Assembly: GCA_902495305.1 (NCBI GenBank)
Contig: CABUWG010000044.1
Span: forward strand, 1 to 14,615
DNA: 14,615 bases
From: an uncultured Pseudomonadota bacterium
GTDB lineage: Bacteria > Pseudomonadota > Alphaproteobacteria > RF32 > CAG-239
Direction: 5' to 3'
The notes under the pieces: generated by a model
Told to the model about the DNA's origin: nothing
The model's database searches: none
The model's input: only the letters and a program-made list of their open reading frames with translations
Part shown: positions 4,176 through 12,426 of the stretch, in pieces
Position numbering within the stretch: the first letter of the stretch is position 1
How the letters are laid out: the number at the start of each line of letters is the position of its first letter
Program-made: the position numbers and the translations under genes

Positions 4176-6107
4176 TTAATCCGGCGCGTCTGTTTGTTGG
4201 AGCGTTTTGTGTTCTGTTTCCGGATGTTTCTTTTGGCCGTTTAAGTTGTTCAGAAACTGGTTTTCAATTTTCATATATTGATTAAACAACCATTTGGACT
4301 GGGATAACAACAGCACGGAGCCGGCCAGCAAAAGCAGGGTGACTTTGGGGTTCTCGGTTAAAAACTGGTGAACGACCGTGACGATGAAGAAGGCGATTAT
4401 CAACAGGCGGAAGCTGGTTAAGACCATTAACGGCAGACGGTTGATTTTTTTTGCCATCCAAAGTTTGTGGTATAAATTTGCAACTTTATTGTTGGAGATG
4501 AAAAAGTTTTTATTGCTGCCCTGTTCTTCGGCAACATTACAAAAACCGATTTTTTCTTCTATTTTGCGGGTGATGGAGGTTTTGACGGAATCTTTGTCTT
4601 TAACCGGAAGCATGCGGCAGAATGCCGAAGCGAGTTTGTCTTTTAACAGACTTGGCAAAATGGCCTCCCAGCCGATGAGGGCTTTTAAGAAGGGGGACAT
4701 CAGCGCAAAGGTAATAACGGTAACAATCAAACGTGCCGGAAAACCTGAAAAAATGTTATTGACGAAGGGTTTGACGACATAGCCCGAAAGGCCGATAATG
4801 GTATAAAGAATCATGGCCAGCAGGCCCAGTCTGGCAAAGTAGTTTTTGAACAGCATTTGCCAAAGTTGTTCTTCGTGTTTGTTTTCTTTAACGGCAGCGT
4901 TTTGCTCAATAAATTTGTTCCATGAGGCCGGCAGGCGTTTGCCGAGTTGTTTATATACCGGTTCGGAAGATTTTATCATCATCGGCGTCAGGAAGGTGGT
5001 AATGACGGAAACAGCCACGATAATCGGATAGACTTTGGCGTCTAACACGCCGATGCTCATGCCAAGACTGGCAATAATAAAGGCAAACTCACCGACTTGC
5101 GCCAAGGCAAAGCCTCCTTGTACGGCGGTTTTGAGCGATTGACCGGAAAAGACAAAGCCCAGACAGGAAAAGGCAACTTTGCCGGAAATAACAATCAGGG
5201 TGATGACAAATATCGGCCAGGCGTATTGAATGAACATGGCGGGATTGACCATCATGCCGACAGATACGAAGAAGACCGCGCCAAAAAAGTCTTTCAGCGG
5301 TTTCATGTTTTTTTCTATCCGTTCGATGATTTCGGTTTCGGCCAGAATTGAGCCCATGATAAAGGCGCCGAGAGCAGAGGAAAAACCTGACGAGGTGGCG
5401 AGCAAAACCATGCCGAAGCACATGCTGATTGTGATGAGAAGCAGCATTTCATCTGTTAAAAAGCCGGTGATTTTTTTCAGGAAAGTCGGAACAATGTAAA
5501 TGCCGATAACAAAGCACAATACCAAAAAGAAGACCAGTTTTAAGGTGCTCAGGGCAAGTTCTTTGCCGTCAATGGTGTTGCCGAGGGCGATTGTCGGCAA
5601 AAGGACCAGAAGCAGGATGCCGACAATGTCTTCAACGACCAGAACGCCGAAAACCAAATCCGTGAATTTTTGTTTTTTGACATTTAAGTCATCAAAGGCT
5701 TTGATGATGATGGTGGTGGAGGACATTGAAATCATGCTGCCGAGGAAAAAGCTGTCCATAACAGACCAGCCGAGCAGCAGGCCGATGTTATAACCCAGAA
5801 AAAGCATAAACAAGATGTTGACCATGGCAGTTATCATAGCTGATTTGCCGACGTTCATCATCTTTTTGAAGCTGAATTCCAGTCCGAGCCCGAACAACAG
5901 GAAGATGACGCCGATATCCGCCCAGATTGTGAGATTTTGCTGGTCTGACACCGTGGGTAAAAAGTTAAAATACGGTCCGGCGAAAATTCCGGCCAGAATG
6001 TATCCCAGAACGGTCGGTTGTTTTAATTTTTTGAAAATCAGCGTAATTATGCCGGCGTAGATCGTTATTAAGGTAAGGTCGGTAATCAGTGCATGAATCG
6101 AGTGCAT
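4176..6107 (-). CDS. CPA2-family cation:proton antiporter (KefB-type membrane domain)
   Basis: A 643-aa inner-membrane protein whose first 380 residues form a sodium/hydrogen exchanger domain (PF00999) of the CPA2 type, exchanging K+ or Na+ for protons. Family motifs are QPTVLGYILAGIFAGP (30-45), DIGVIFLLFGLGLEF (64-78), the ion-site helix VLVVEDIVGIL (155-165, acidic pair E159-D160), FFVSVGMMVNP (279-289) and ALAQVGEFAFII (334-345). Unlike KefB/KefC it has no TrkA-N nucleotide-binding domain. Residues 385-643 instead carry about four more hydrophobic segments (near 427-447, 455-480, 560-585 and 595-612) separated by a charged loop. The ribosome site ACAGGAAA precedes the ATG. It stands alone: the Cys-rich gene ends 109 bp upstream and the tRNA-Ser element lies just beyond its stop. 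The ion carried is unknown. Confidence 0.85.
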   Translation of the reverse strand: MHSIHALITDLTLITIYAGIITLIFKKLKQPTVLGYILAGIFAGPYFNFLPTVSDQQNLTIWADIGVIFLLFGLGLEFSFKKMMNVGKSAMITAMVNILFMLFLGYNIGLLLGWSVMDSFFLGSMISMSSTTIIIKAFDDLNVKKQKFTDLVFGVLVVEDIVGILLLVLLPTIALGNTIDGKELALSTLKLVFFLVLCFVIGIYIVPTFLKKITGFLTDEMLLLITISMCFGMVLLATSSGFSSALGAFIMGSILAETEIIERIEKNMKPLKDFFGAVFFVSVGMMVNPAMFIQYAWPIFVITLIVISGKVAFSCLGFVFSGQSLKTAVQGGFALAQVGEFAFIIASLGMSIGVLDAKVYPIIVAVSVITTFLTPMMIKSSEPVYKQLGKRLPASWNKFIEQNAAVKENKHEEQLWQMLFKNYFARLGLLAMILYTIIGLSGYVVKPFVNNIFSGFPARLIVTVITFALMSPFLKALIGWEAILPSLLKDKLASAFCRMLPVKDKDSVKTSITRKIEEKIGFCNVAEEQGSNKNFFISNNKVANLYHKLWMAKKINRLPLMVLTSFRLLIIAFFIVTVVHQFLTENPKVTLLLLAGSVLLLSQSKWLFNQYMKIENQFLNNLNGQKKHPETEHKTLQQTDAPD

Positions 6108-6216
6108 GGATTTTTCCTGTTCTGGTTATGGTTTTTAACCGGCTGAATTTAGCATAAAAATCTTAAAATTTTGTTAGAAGGTAAAGTTGTTTTTTGCAAT
6201 GAAGGGGATGATGATT

Positions 6217-6666
6217 TTATTTTTTTGCGCAATGCGGAAATTGTTCACAGCTGATAATCGGCTGATTGCGGTTTTTCTGGCGGAGAAGCCGTATATGAAC
6301 GGGAATACAATCGGAATTGTAAGATGTGCAGGTATTTACCGGAGCAACGGTTGCGCAGCTGCTGCCATTCCAGACTTTAGGCGGCGGGCACTGGCAGATG
6401 TCAAGGAAGACGCTTTGTTTTTGGTTATATATAAATTGTGCATTCAGCCATTGTCCGCCAAAGCTCCGGCAGCGTTCGACTATCGGGATTTTGACACAGT
6501 TGCGTCCGTCCCAGGCACGGAGCGGCGGACAGGCAAATTCGGGATTGGCGCTGCCGCAACGTGTTGAGATGAGTTTTCCGCTCAGGTTATGCGCAAATTT
6601 TTTGCAGGCAGCCTGAGCCTCAAAACTCAACAGCAACAGCAGGAACAGAAGAAAAGTTTTCTTCAT
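6217..6666 (-). CDS. Secreted cysteine-rich protein with duplicated CPPxxxWxG motif
   Basis: A 149-aa protein with a clear signal peptide (MKKTFLLFLLLLLSFEAQA, cleavage near residue 19-20), so probably periplasmic, secreted or surface-held. The mature part has 12 cysteines (21, 37, 46, 57, 66, 91, 93, 104, 113, 120, 140, 146). Two segments match each other: CPPLRAWDGRNC (46-57) and CPPPKVWNGSSC (93-104). Both are C-P-P-x3-W-[DN]-G-x2-C, which suggests a duplicated disulphide-bonded unit of the type seen in extracellular Cys-rich domains. I do not know its function. Its ATG overlaps the TAA of the exported nitroreductase-like gene (TAATG, 1 bp), so the two are almost certainly co-translated. 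It is the last of five overlapping genes. Confidence 0.8.
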   Translation of the reverse strand: MKKTFLLFLLLLLSFEAQAACKKFAHNLSGKLISTRCGSANPEFACPPLRAWDGRNCVKIPIVERCRSFGGQWLNAQFIYNQKQSVFLDICQCPPPKVWNGSSCATVAPVNTCTSYNSDCIPVHIRLLRQKNRNQPIISCEQFPHCAKK

Positions 6667-7253
6667 TATTTACCCCAGCCGACAGCCTGAGTTACAATTA
6701 CTTCTTCATTGTCTTTCAGATTGAGTTCTTTGCCGAGGGCAGGGTGATCAAAATAGCCGCGGACAACATTGTTCAGGCCTTTGGAGGCGCAATACAGTCC
6801 GACATTCTGATAGGCTGAGCCGGCGTGCATCGGCGAGTTCTTTTTGTCGCTGCCGACAAAGGCCAGATGCAATGGCGCGTCTTTTACAAAAGCCTGTGTG
6901 TTCAAAATGCCGCGGACGTCTTTTTTGCTTATGCCTTCAAGGGTGTTTTTTTCCGGATTGTAGTGCCAGACACCATCAGCCTGCAAAACGTATACTTTCA
7001 GGTTTTGTTTGTTTTGAGAGGTTGGGATGCTGTGTTTGCCTTCGTGTGTTAATCCCCAGGCTGTCCAGAGGATTTCGCTCAGGGTTTGGGCATCTATCGG
7101 ACGGGCGGAAAATTCGCGCGTGGTTTTGCGGGCAGCAACGGCATTCATTAACGGCATGCCGCCTTCGGTTTGCGGCGCCGGAAGTTTGACCTCTTGCGCG
7201 GCGACGGAAAAACTGATTGAAAGTGCGGATAAAAATGAAAATAGTTTAAGCAT
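6666..7253 (-). CDS. Exported nitroreductase-family (SagB-like) oxidoreductase
   Basis: A 195-aa protein of the nitroreductase superfamily with a signal peptide (MLKLFSFLSALSISFSVAAQ, cleavage near residue 19-20). FMN-site features are RKTTREF (42-48), the IPTSQNKQ segment (76-83) and GSAYQNVGLYCASKGL (145-160). The sequence resembles the SagB-type/short periplasmic branch rather than the cytoplasmic enzyme at 3149-3748. The frame is open for 31 codons upstream, but ATG 7253 is chosen because AAAGGA lies 6-7 nt before it and a signal peptide follows directly. It overlaps the end of the metal-efflux gene by 8 bp (ATGCTTAA) and overlaps the Cys-rich gene by 1 bp. With a Sec-type signal, flavin would have to be acquired outside the cytoplasm, which is unusual for the family. 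Substrate unknown. Confidence 0.8.
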   Translation of the reverse strand: MLKLFSFLSALSISFSVAAQEVKLPAPQTEGGMPLMNAVAARKTTREFSARPIDAQTLSEILWTAWGLTHEGKHSIPTSQNKQNLKVYVLQADGVWHYNPEKNTLEGISKKDVRGILNTQAFVKDAPLHLAFVGSDKKNSPMHAGSAYQNVGLYCASKGLNNVVRGYFDHPALGKELNLKDNEEVIVTQAVGWGK

Positions 7254-8193
7254 TTTGTTTTCCTTTCTTTTTAACAGGTTTGATTTTGTTGTCCAGACGG
7301 TCTTCTTTGATGCCGGCCGGATCCTGATGGATGATAATCTGGGCATCGGGGTATTTGTGCAGGATTTTTTCTTCTACCATGTTGCAATAATGATGCGCCT
7401 GATATAACGGCAGTTCGCCGTCCAGCTCAAGGTGGAATTCAAACAGATAGATACCGCCGAGATCACGGCTGCGAAAATCGTGAATGCCGCGGACAAAATC
7501 AAAAGATTTGGCGTCATTTATAACTTTGTTTCTGATACTTTCATCCAGTTCCTGATCAAGAAGCTGGGCGATGGCCTGTTTGGCAAGGTCATAAGCATTG
7601 AACAACAAATAGGCAGAAATAAGAACGGCGGTCAGGGTATCAAACCACAGCCAGTCGAAGAACTTAACGACAATCAGGCTGATGACGATTGAACCGTTTG
7701 TCAGCAAATCTACGACATAATGGGCGCTGTCGGCCAGAATTGCCTGTGATTTTGTCAGGCGGGCGACCCGACGCTGAAAAGTGATGAGCGCAAGCGTGGC
7801 AATAATGCTGGCAACCATAATCGCAAGACCTATGCCGGTATCGGCAATCGGCCGCGGTGCAATAAAGCGGCTGAAACCGTCATACATGACAAACAATCCG
7901 GAACCGGCAATAAAGGCAGCCTGAGTCAGCGAGCTCAAAGCCTCGGCTTTGCCGTAGCCATAACGGTGGTTCATGCTGGCCGGTTTGGCAGAATAGCGTA
8001 CGGCAATCAGCGTGATGAGAGAGGCAAAAATGTCCGACAGACTGTCAACCATTGAGGACAAGACGGCCAGAGAATCCGTAACCAGAGCGCCGAAGATTTT
8101 TAGCAGGCACAGCGCCACAGCCACGGATATGCTGGCGCAGGCGGCAAGATTTTTCAGGCGGTCGCTTTGGGTTTTAGTGAGCGGTGATGACAT
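7246..8193 (-). CDS. fieF: Cation diffusion facilitator, FieF-like metal efflux protein
   Basis: A 315-aa inner-membrane divalent-metal/proton antiporter (CDF family, PF01545, with a C-terminal dimerisation domain). The transport-site residues of FieF are all present: Asp50 and Asp54 in DSLSD, and His158 and Asp162 in ADSAHYVVDLL. This is the DD-HD set associated with Zn/Fe/Cd export. HRYGYGKAEALSS (76-88) is the usual motif after the second helix. The cytoplasmic domain ends LPLYQAHHYCNMVEEKI...IIHQDP, matching FieF closely. A Lys-rich tail (KIKPVKKKGKQNA, 303-315) is extra. The start overlaps the end of the large fusion gene by 20 bp, with GGAG about 10 nt upstream. The actual metal is not certain. 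Confidence 0.88.
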   Translation of the reverse strand: MSSPLTKTQSDRLKNLAACASISVAVALCLLKIFGALVTDSLAVLSSMVDSLSDIFASLITLIAVRYSAKPASMNHRYGYGKAEALSSLTQAAFIAGSGLFVMYDGFSRFIAPRPIADTGIGLAIMVASIIATLALITFQRRVARLTKSQAILADSAHYVVDLLTNGSIVISLIVVKFFDWLWFDTLTAVLISAYLLFNAYDLAKQAIAQLLDQELDESIRNKVINDAKSFDFVRGIHDFRSRDLGGIYLFEFHLELDGELPLYQAHHYCNMVEEKILHKYPDAQIIIHQDPAGIKEDRLDNKIKPVKKKGKQNA

Positions 8194-11100
8194 TTTTGAT
8201 ATTCTCCAAATCTTTTTTGTTTATTTCATAATAAACGTCTTTAGTGTATTTTTCAAAAAGCTGCAAGGTCTTTTCATTGGGAATCCGAGCAAAATTTATG
8301 TTTACAAAATATTTGTTTTCCGTCTGATAAAATTTGTAGGTGATGTCCTGATTGTTTTCTGCCAGCAGCCGGAAGGAAAACAGCTCTTTGGGATTTTGCA
8401 GGACGGTTTTGGCCGTCAGCAGGCGGGTGTTTAACATTGCCCGAGCCAGCAGGCTGACGCGGTATGCGTCCGTTATGCCGTTGAAGCCGATTAAGCGTCC
8501 CAGACGCAGGTTCCACAGCGTGCTGTATGTCCAGTCTGCGGCATCCGGCGAGAGGTCGATAAAATCGGCGGCGGCGCTCCAAACCTGAAATTTGGGCGGG
8601 AATCTGACATAAGCGGCCCTTGAACCGCGGCCGATATCAATGTCATAGCGGCCGATGTCAAAACGGGCAAGCGTTTTTTTGCCGGCATTAAGCAGGGTGA
8701 CTTCGGTTTTTTGTGAAGCGGGATCGTCAAAATCCTGCAGGCCGAAATGTGCCAGATGTTCGATTTTGTCTGATTTCTTTTCAAAGTAATAAGCTTCCAG
8801 CAAAGCGCTCAGGAAACTGCGAATGCGGTCCTGCAACACCATAAAGTGCGGCCGGTCTTTTAACTGCCAGATACCGTCCTGCTTGATGAAGGTCAGGTTG
8901 CCGCGTACCGTTGTGAGAGAGATTTCGGAAATATTGTTTATCTGTTCGGGCAGTTTGGCAAACAGCGGTTTTTCAATGAGAGCTTCCGAGCTGCCGAGGC
9001 GCGTGTAGTGCGAAGACATAAGGCCGGCTGCCAGAAGCAGGAGCGATCCGAAAATTATCAGGCGCGGTCCGCGTTTGAGACTTTCGGATAAACGGGAACG
9101 TGTGCGGCGGCGGTGTCTGAAACGAAGGATCAGGACAGCCAGCCCCAGCAGCAGCGGCAAGGCATAGATGTTGGCAAATTTGACGGCAAAATCTATTTTT
9201 TGAATTTTCCGGCGGCTTTCTTCCTGCACTTTTTGCAGCTCCTGCCGCAGAGAATTCAGCTGTTTGCGGATGCCTGCAATCAGCGCCAGCTCGTCCGGCG
9301 TGAAGTTTTCCCGTTGTTCAAAGTTTTTTTTGTTCCAGACTTCCTGCAGGCCGGCTTTGGCGCGGTCAATATTGTTCATAATCTCGTTTTCTTTGATTTT
9401 GGCTTCGCGCAGACCGGCTTTGCGGATGTGTTCGACCTGAGTGAAGGGGCGCAGTTTTTCCGTTTGTCCGCGCAGGCTCAGAAGCTCTTGGTTTCCGGTC
9501 AGAACATCCAGTCCGTTCAGCACGAAATCGGCATTGTCAAGCAACGGGATAAAATATTGCTTGTCGCCGATAAAAATGTTTTTTCCCCAGTAAGAATCGT
9601 ATAAAAAGTCGGTGTCGCCGACGACAATCACATCAAAGGCTTTGCTGAGGTTGGTGCTGGTAAGGCGGGCGGCAATGTATTTGCTGTAGGTGTCGGCCTT
9701 GAAGCGGCGAAGCAAATCTGCCGGATTGGTGCTGCGGCGAATCAGCTCGGCCGGAATCAGCGCGGAGTTTCGGCTCAGCGAAATCAGCGGCGTAAAGCTG
9801 ATGTTTTGCTGTTGCTGATCCGGCTCAATAACGGTGGCGGAAGAAAACAAGAGCTGCTTCAAGCGCGTTAGGCCGGAAAATGCCGGATTGAAGTTGTTTT
9901 CGTGCAGCAGAAACTGGACGACATCTTGTGTGAAGTTGGTTGTTTTGGTTGTGTTGCCGGAAGCATTGACCAACAGCGAGTTTTCTAAATCAGCGGCGGC
10001 AACGTCCGTATAATAATGAAATCCCCAGATTTTATCGAGGCCGTTCAAATCAGACGGTTCAGGTTTGGAATCAACCGGCGCCAGATTGTTTAAGGCTTCG
10101 GAGGCAATATCGACAAAGAGCATGACTTTTCCGCCCTGATAACTGTATTCCTGCAAAGCTTTGACCATGGCTTCTGACGGGTGTTTGGGATGAATAACCA
10201 GCACCGCTCTGAAGGAATCGGTAATGTCTTCCGGTTTGTTGATCATTCGGACATTGTAGAACTTGTCCAGACGGTTCAGCAGTTCCCAACGCGGCGTGAT
10301 GATGCCGTTGATGGTTTCGCTGTTGACCGGCAGAGAGGAGAATACGCCCAGCAGCGGTTTGGTGTTGTTGAGGGTATAGAGCGTTTCTGTAAGGTCTTGT
10401 TCAATGTGTCCCTGGCGTTCCAACGGCAGAAAAGGAATGATTTTTTTGTTATCCAGACTGTCAGAAAAAACAATGCCGAAGAAAGCTGCCTGCGAGCGGT
10501 CTATGACCGGAATGCCGTGCAGTCCGGAAGCAATGGCATAATCTTCCGACTCGCTCATCGGTTCGACATAATTTATCTGGTAAGAGAATTGTCCGTCGGA
10601 GATGTTTTCGTATTGTTGCAGCAACAAGCGGACTTTGTCAAAATAGGTGCGGAATTCCGGATTGCGCTCGCTTAAGATTTTAGAATAAAAAAGTTTGGCG
10701 TTGACCGGATGAGGCAGATTTTGAAGAATCCGGCGGGTCGACGGCGTGAGGGTAAAGTTGTTTTCTTCCGTCAAGTCCAGACGGATATTGCGCAGGTGGT
10801 TGTTGGCAAGCAGGTTGAGGCCGATGAAACCCAGCAGGAGCGCGGCAAAAAGCAGAATGTAATGTCTGCGGCAGCCGGAACGGACCAGCGGTGACGTGCC
10901 GGAGGTTTTGAAGCTGATGATGATTTCGGTCGTGAAGTTAAACAGCAGAATCAGCGAGGCGTAGAATATGATATCCCGAAGTTCCAGCAGTCCCTGCGTG
11001 ATGGCGGCAAAGTGGGTGACAAAGCTGAAGGAGGCGATCATATCTACAATAGAGAGCGGCAAAAACATCCGGAACAGGGCAAGGACGTATTCCAGCGAGC

Positions 11101-11629
11101 TTAAGAAAAACAGCAGGTTGGCGATGACGGACAGCACCAAGGCAATGACCTGATTTTTGGTCAGGGCAGACATGGTTTGCGAGATGGTGAGCATACAGCC
11201 GGCCAAAACAAAACTGCCGAAATAACTGAGCAAAATTACGGCGTTATCGGGTTGTCCGAGCAGGTTGACCGTTATCCAAAACGGAAAAGTCAGGATTAAG
11301 GCAATGGCACAAAACAACCATGACGCCAAAAATTTGCCCCAGACCAGTGCCGTGGCGGTGACCGGCATGGTCATAATCTGGACAATGCTTTTGCTTTTGA
11401 ATTCCTCGGCCCAGAGGCGCATGGAAATGCCCGGAATAAACAGCAGGTACAACCAGGGTTGAAAGCTGAACATCGGCAGCAGGTCGGCTCTGCCGCGTTC
11501 AAAAAAATGGCCGAAGTAAATGGCAAAGGAGCCGTTGAGAAGCAGAAAAGCCACCAGATAGACATAGGCCAACGGTGACGTAAAGTAGCGTTTGAGTTCG
11601 TTTTTGGCAATGATATAGGTGCTTTTCAT
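8174..11629 (-). CDS. ABC permease / GldG-like / DUF4340 fusion protein
   Basis: An 1151-aa membrane protein joining three parts that are usually separate genes. Residues 1-242 are a GldF-like ABC-2 permease with about six helices (21-40, 58-72, 98-122, 130-156, 160-180, 219-240). Residues 255-840 are a GldG-like subunit (ABC_transp_aux). It has an N-terminal helix (256-275), then LDLTEENNFTLTPSTRRIL (284-302), a large extracytoplasmic domain, a coiled-coil-like stretch (740-812) and a C-terminal helix (816-836). Residues 850-1151 are a DUF4340-type domain with its own helix (856-872). Basic linkers (SGCRRH at 251-256, RFRHRRRTRSR at 836-846) fit cytoplasmic turns, so the two soluble domains should face the periplasm. 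I chose the start overlapping the ATPase stop (TAATG), with GGAG 8 nt upstream, over an ATG 54 nt earlier. It pairs with the GldA-like ATPase; the cargo is unknown. Confidence 0.85.
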   Translation of the reverse strand: MKSTYIIAKNELKRYFTSPLAYVYLVAFLLLNGSFAIYFGHFFERGRADLLPMFSFQPWLYLLFIPGISMRLWAEEFKSKSIVQIMTMPVTATALVWGKFLASWLFCAIALILTFPFWITVNLLGQPDNAVILLSYFGSFVLAGCMLTISQTMSALTKNQVIALVLSVIANLLFFLSSLEYVLALFRMFLPLSIVDMIASFSFVTHFAAITQGLLELRDIIFYASLILLFNFTTEIIISFKTSGTSPLVRSGCRRHYILLFAALLLGFIGLNLLANNHLRNIRLDLTEENNFTLTPSTRRILQNLPHPVNAKLFYSKILSERNPEFRTYFDKVRLLLQQYENISDGQFSYQINYVEPMSESEDYAIASGLHGIPVIDRSQAAFFGIVFSDSLDNKKIIPFLPLERQGHIEQDLTETLYTLNNTKPLLGVFSSLPVNSETINGIITPRWELLNRLDKFYNVRMINKPEDITDSFRAVLVIHPKHPSEAMVKALQEYSYQGGKVMLFVDIASEALNNLAPVDSKPEPSDLNGLDKIWGFHYYTDVAAADLENSLLVNASGNTTKTTNFTQDVVQFLLHENNFNPAFSGLTRLKQLLFSSATVIEPDQQQQNISFTPLISLSRNSALIPAELIRRSTNPADLLRRFKADTYSKYIAARLTSTNLSKAFDVIVVGDTDFLYDSYWGKNIFIGDKQYFIPLLDNADFVLNGLDVLTGNQELLSLRGQTEKLRPFTQVEHIRKAGLREAKIKENEIMNNIDRAKAGLQEVWNKKNFEQRENFTPDELALIAGIRKQLNSLRQELQKVQEESRRKIQKIDFAVKFANIYALPLLLGLAVLILRFRHRRRTRSRLSESLKRGPRLIIFGSLLLLAAGLMSSHYTRLGSSEALIEKPLFAKLPEQINNISEISLTTVRGNLTFIKQDGIWQLKDRPHFMVLQDRIRSFLSALLEAYYFEKKSDKIEHLAHFGLQDFDDPASQKTEVTLLNAGKKTLARFDIGRYDIDIGRGSRAAYVRFPPKFQVWSAAADFIDLSPDAADWTYSTLWNLRLGRLIGFNGITDAYRVSLLARAMLNTRLLTAKTVLQNPKELFSFRLLAENNQDITYKFYQTENKYFVNINFARIPNEKTLQLFEKYTKDVYYEINKKDLENIKNVITAH

Positions 11630-12360
11630 TATTTTTTCTCCGGAGAGGTCAGTTTTTTGAAAGCGTTTTCCAGACTGCGGCAATGTGCCTGTTGCAAGAT
11701 ATCGTGTAAGCTGCCGTCGGCCATGATTTTGCCTTTGTTAATGAGGATAATCCTTGTACTGATGTTTTCGGCTTCTTCCAGCAAATGGGTGGAGATGATG
11801 ATGGTTTTGTTTTTGCCCATTTGTTTTATCAGGCTGCGGATGTGTTCTTTCTGATTGGGGTCAAGACCGTCAGTCGGTTCATCGAGCAACAAAATTTGCG
11901 GGTCGGAGATAATGCTCTGGGCAAAGCCGACACGGCGGAGATAGCCTTTGGACAGGGTTTCAATGCGCTGGGGCAGTACGTTTTCAATATTGGCGATGTT
12001 GCAGACTTCCTGCAGGCGCTGTTGTTTTTTCTTTCCGGAAAAGCCGCGGAGTTCTGCCATATAATTCAGAAAAGCAGCCACGGTCATGTCCGGATACAGC
12101 GGAGAGCCTTCCGATAAAGAACCAATGGCGGTTTTGGCGGCCAGCGGATGATTTTTGATATTTTGGCCCAGAATGAAAATTTCTCCGTCAGACGGTGCCA
12201 GATAGCCGGTTATCATATTCATCAGAGTTGATTTTCCGGCTCCGTTCGGTCCGAGCAGGGCAATGATTTCACCTTTTCCGGCGCTGAAACTAATATCTGA
12301 TACAGCCTGCAGGTTGTCAAAATTTTTGCAAAGGCTTTTTACTTCAATTGTTGCGGTCAT
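11629..12360 (-). CDS. GldA-like ABC transporter ATP-binding protein
   Basis: A 243-aa cytoplasmic ATPase that would power the permease fusion encoded immediately after it. Walker A is GPNGAGKST (37-45), the signature is LSKGYLRR (136-143, the LSKGY form common in GldA/NatA-like exporters), and Walker B is ILLLDEPTDGLDP (156-168). The switch His is in STHLLEE. The Q-loop position reads SEGSPLYPDMTV, with Glu in place of Gln, as is usual in GldA-like ATPases (PEnPPLYpdmTV). The gene is intact and of normal length. The ribosome site AGAGGA lies 6-7 nt before the ATG. Its stop overlaps the next start by 1 bp. It is the first gene of the overlapping five-gene chain, 66 bp from the rlmB stop; I see no clear promoter in that gap. 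Confidence 0.92.
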   Translation of the reverse strand: MTATIEVKSLCKNFDNLQAVSDISFSAGKGEIIALLGPNGAGKSTLMNMITGYLAPSDGEIFILGQNIKNHPLAAKTAIGSLSEGSPLYPDMTVAAFLNYMAELRGFSGKKKQQRLQEVCNIANIENVLPQRIETLSKGYLRRVGFAQSIISDPQILLLDEPTDGLDPNQKEHIRSLIKQMGKNKTIIISTHLLEEAENISTRIILINKGKIMADGSLHDILQQAHCRSLENAFKKLTSPEKK

Positions 12361-12426
12361 GCTTTTTCCTCTCGATTAAACCGGTTTTATGATAACGGTA
12401 AAAGCTGAAAATATTATGAATCGGCG

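Noticed and set aside
4007..4285. 92-aa plus-strand frame across the tRNA-bounded element
   Set aside because: It has no ribosome site, a basic low-complexity product, covers the structured repeats and runs into the opposite-strand antiporter gene.
6126..6142. GGTT/AACC stem between antiporter and Cys-rich genes as a terminator
   Set aside because: Only four to five A/T-rich pairs with a long loop and no GC core.
9113..9604. 163-aa plus-strand frame, and similar long frames opposite the fusion gene (10181-10675)
   Set aside because: They lie wholly opposite a gene with clear domain content and match no family; high-GC third positions on the other strand create them.
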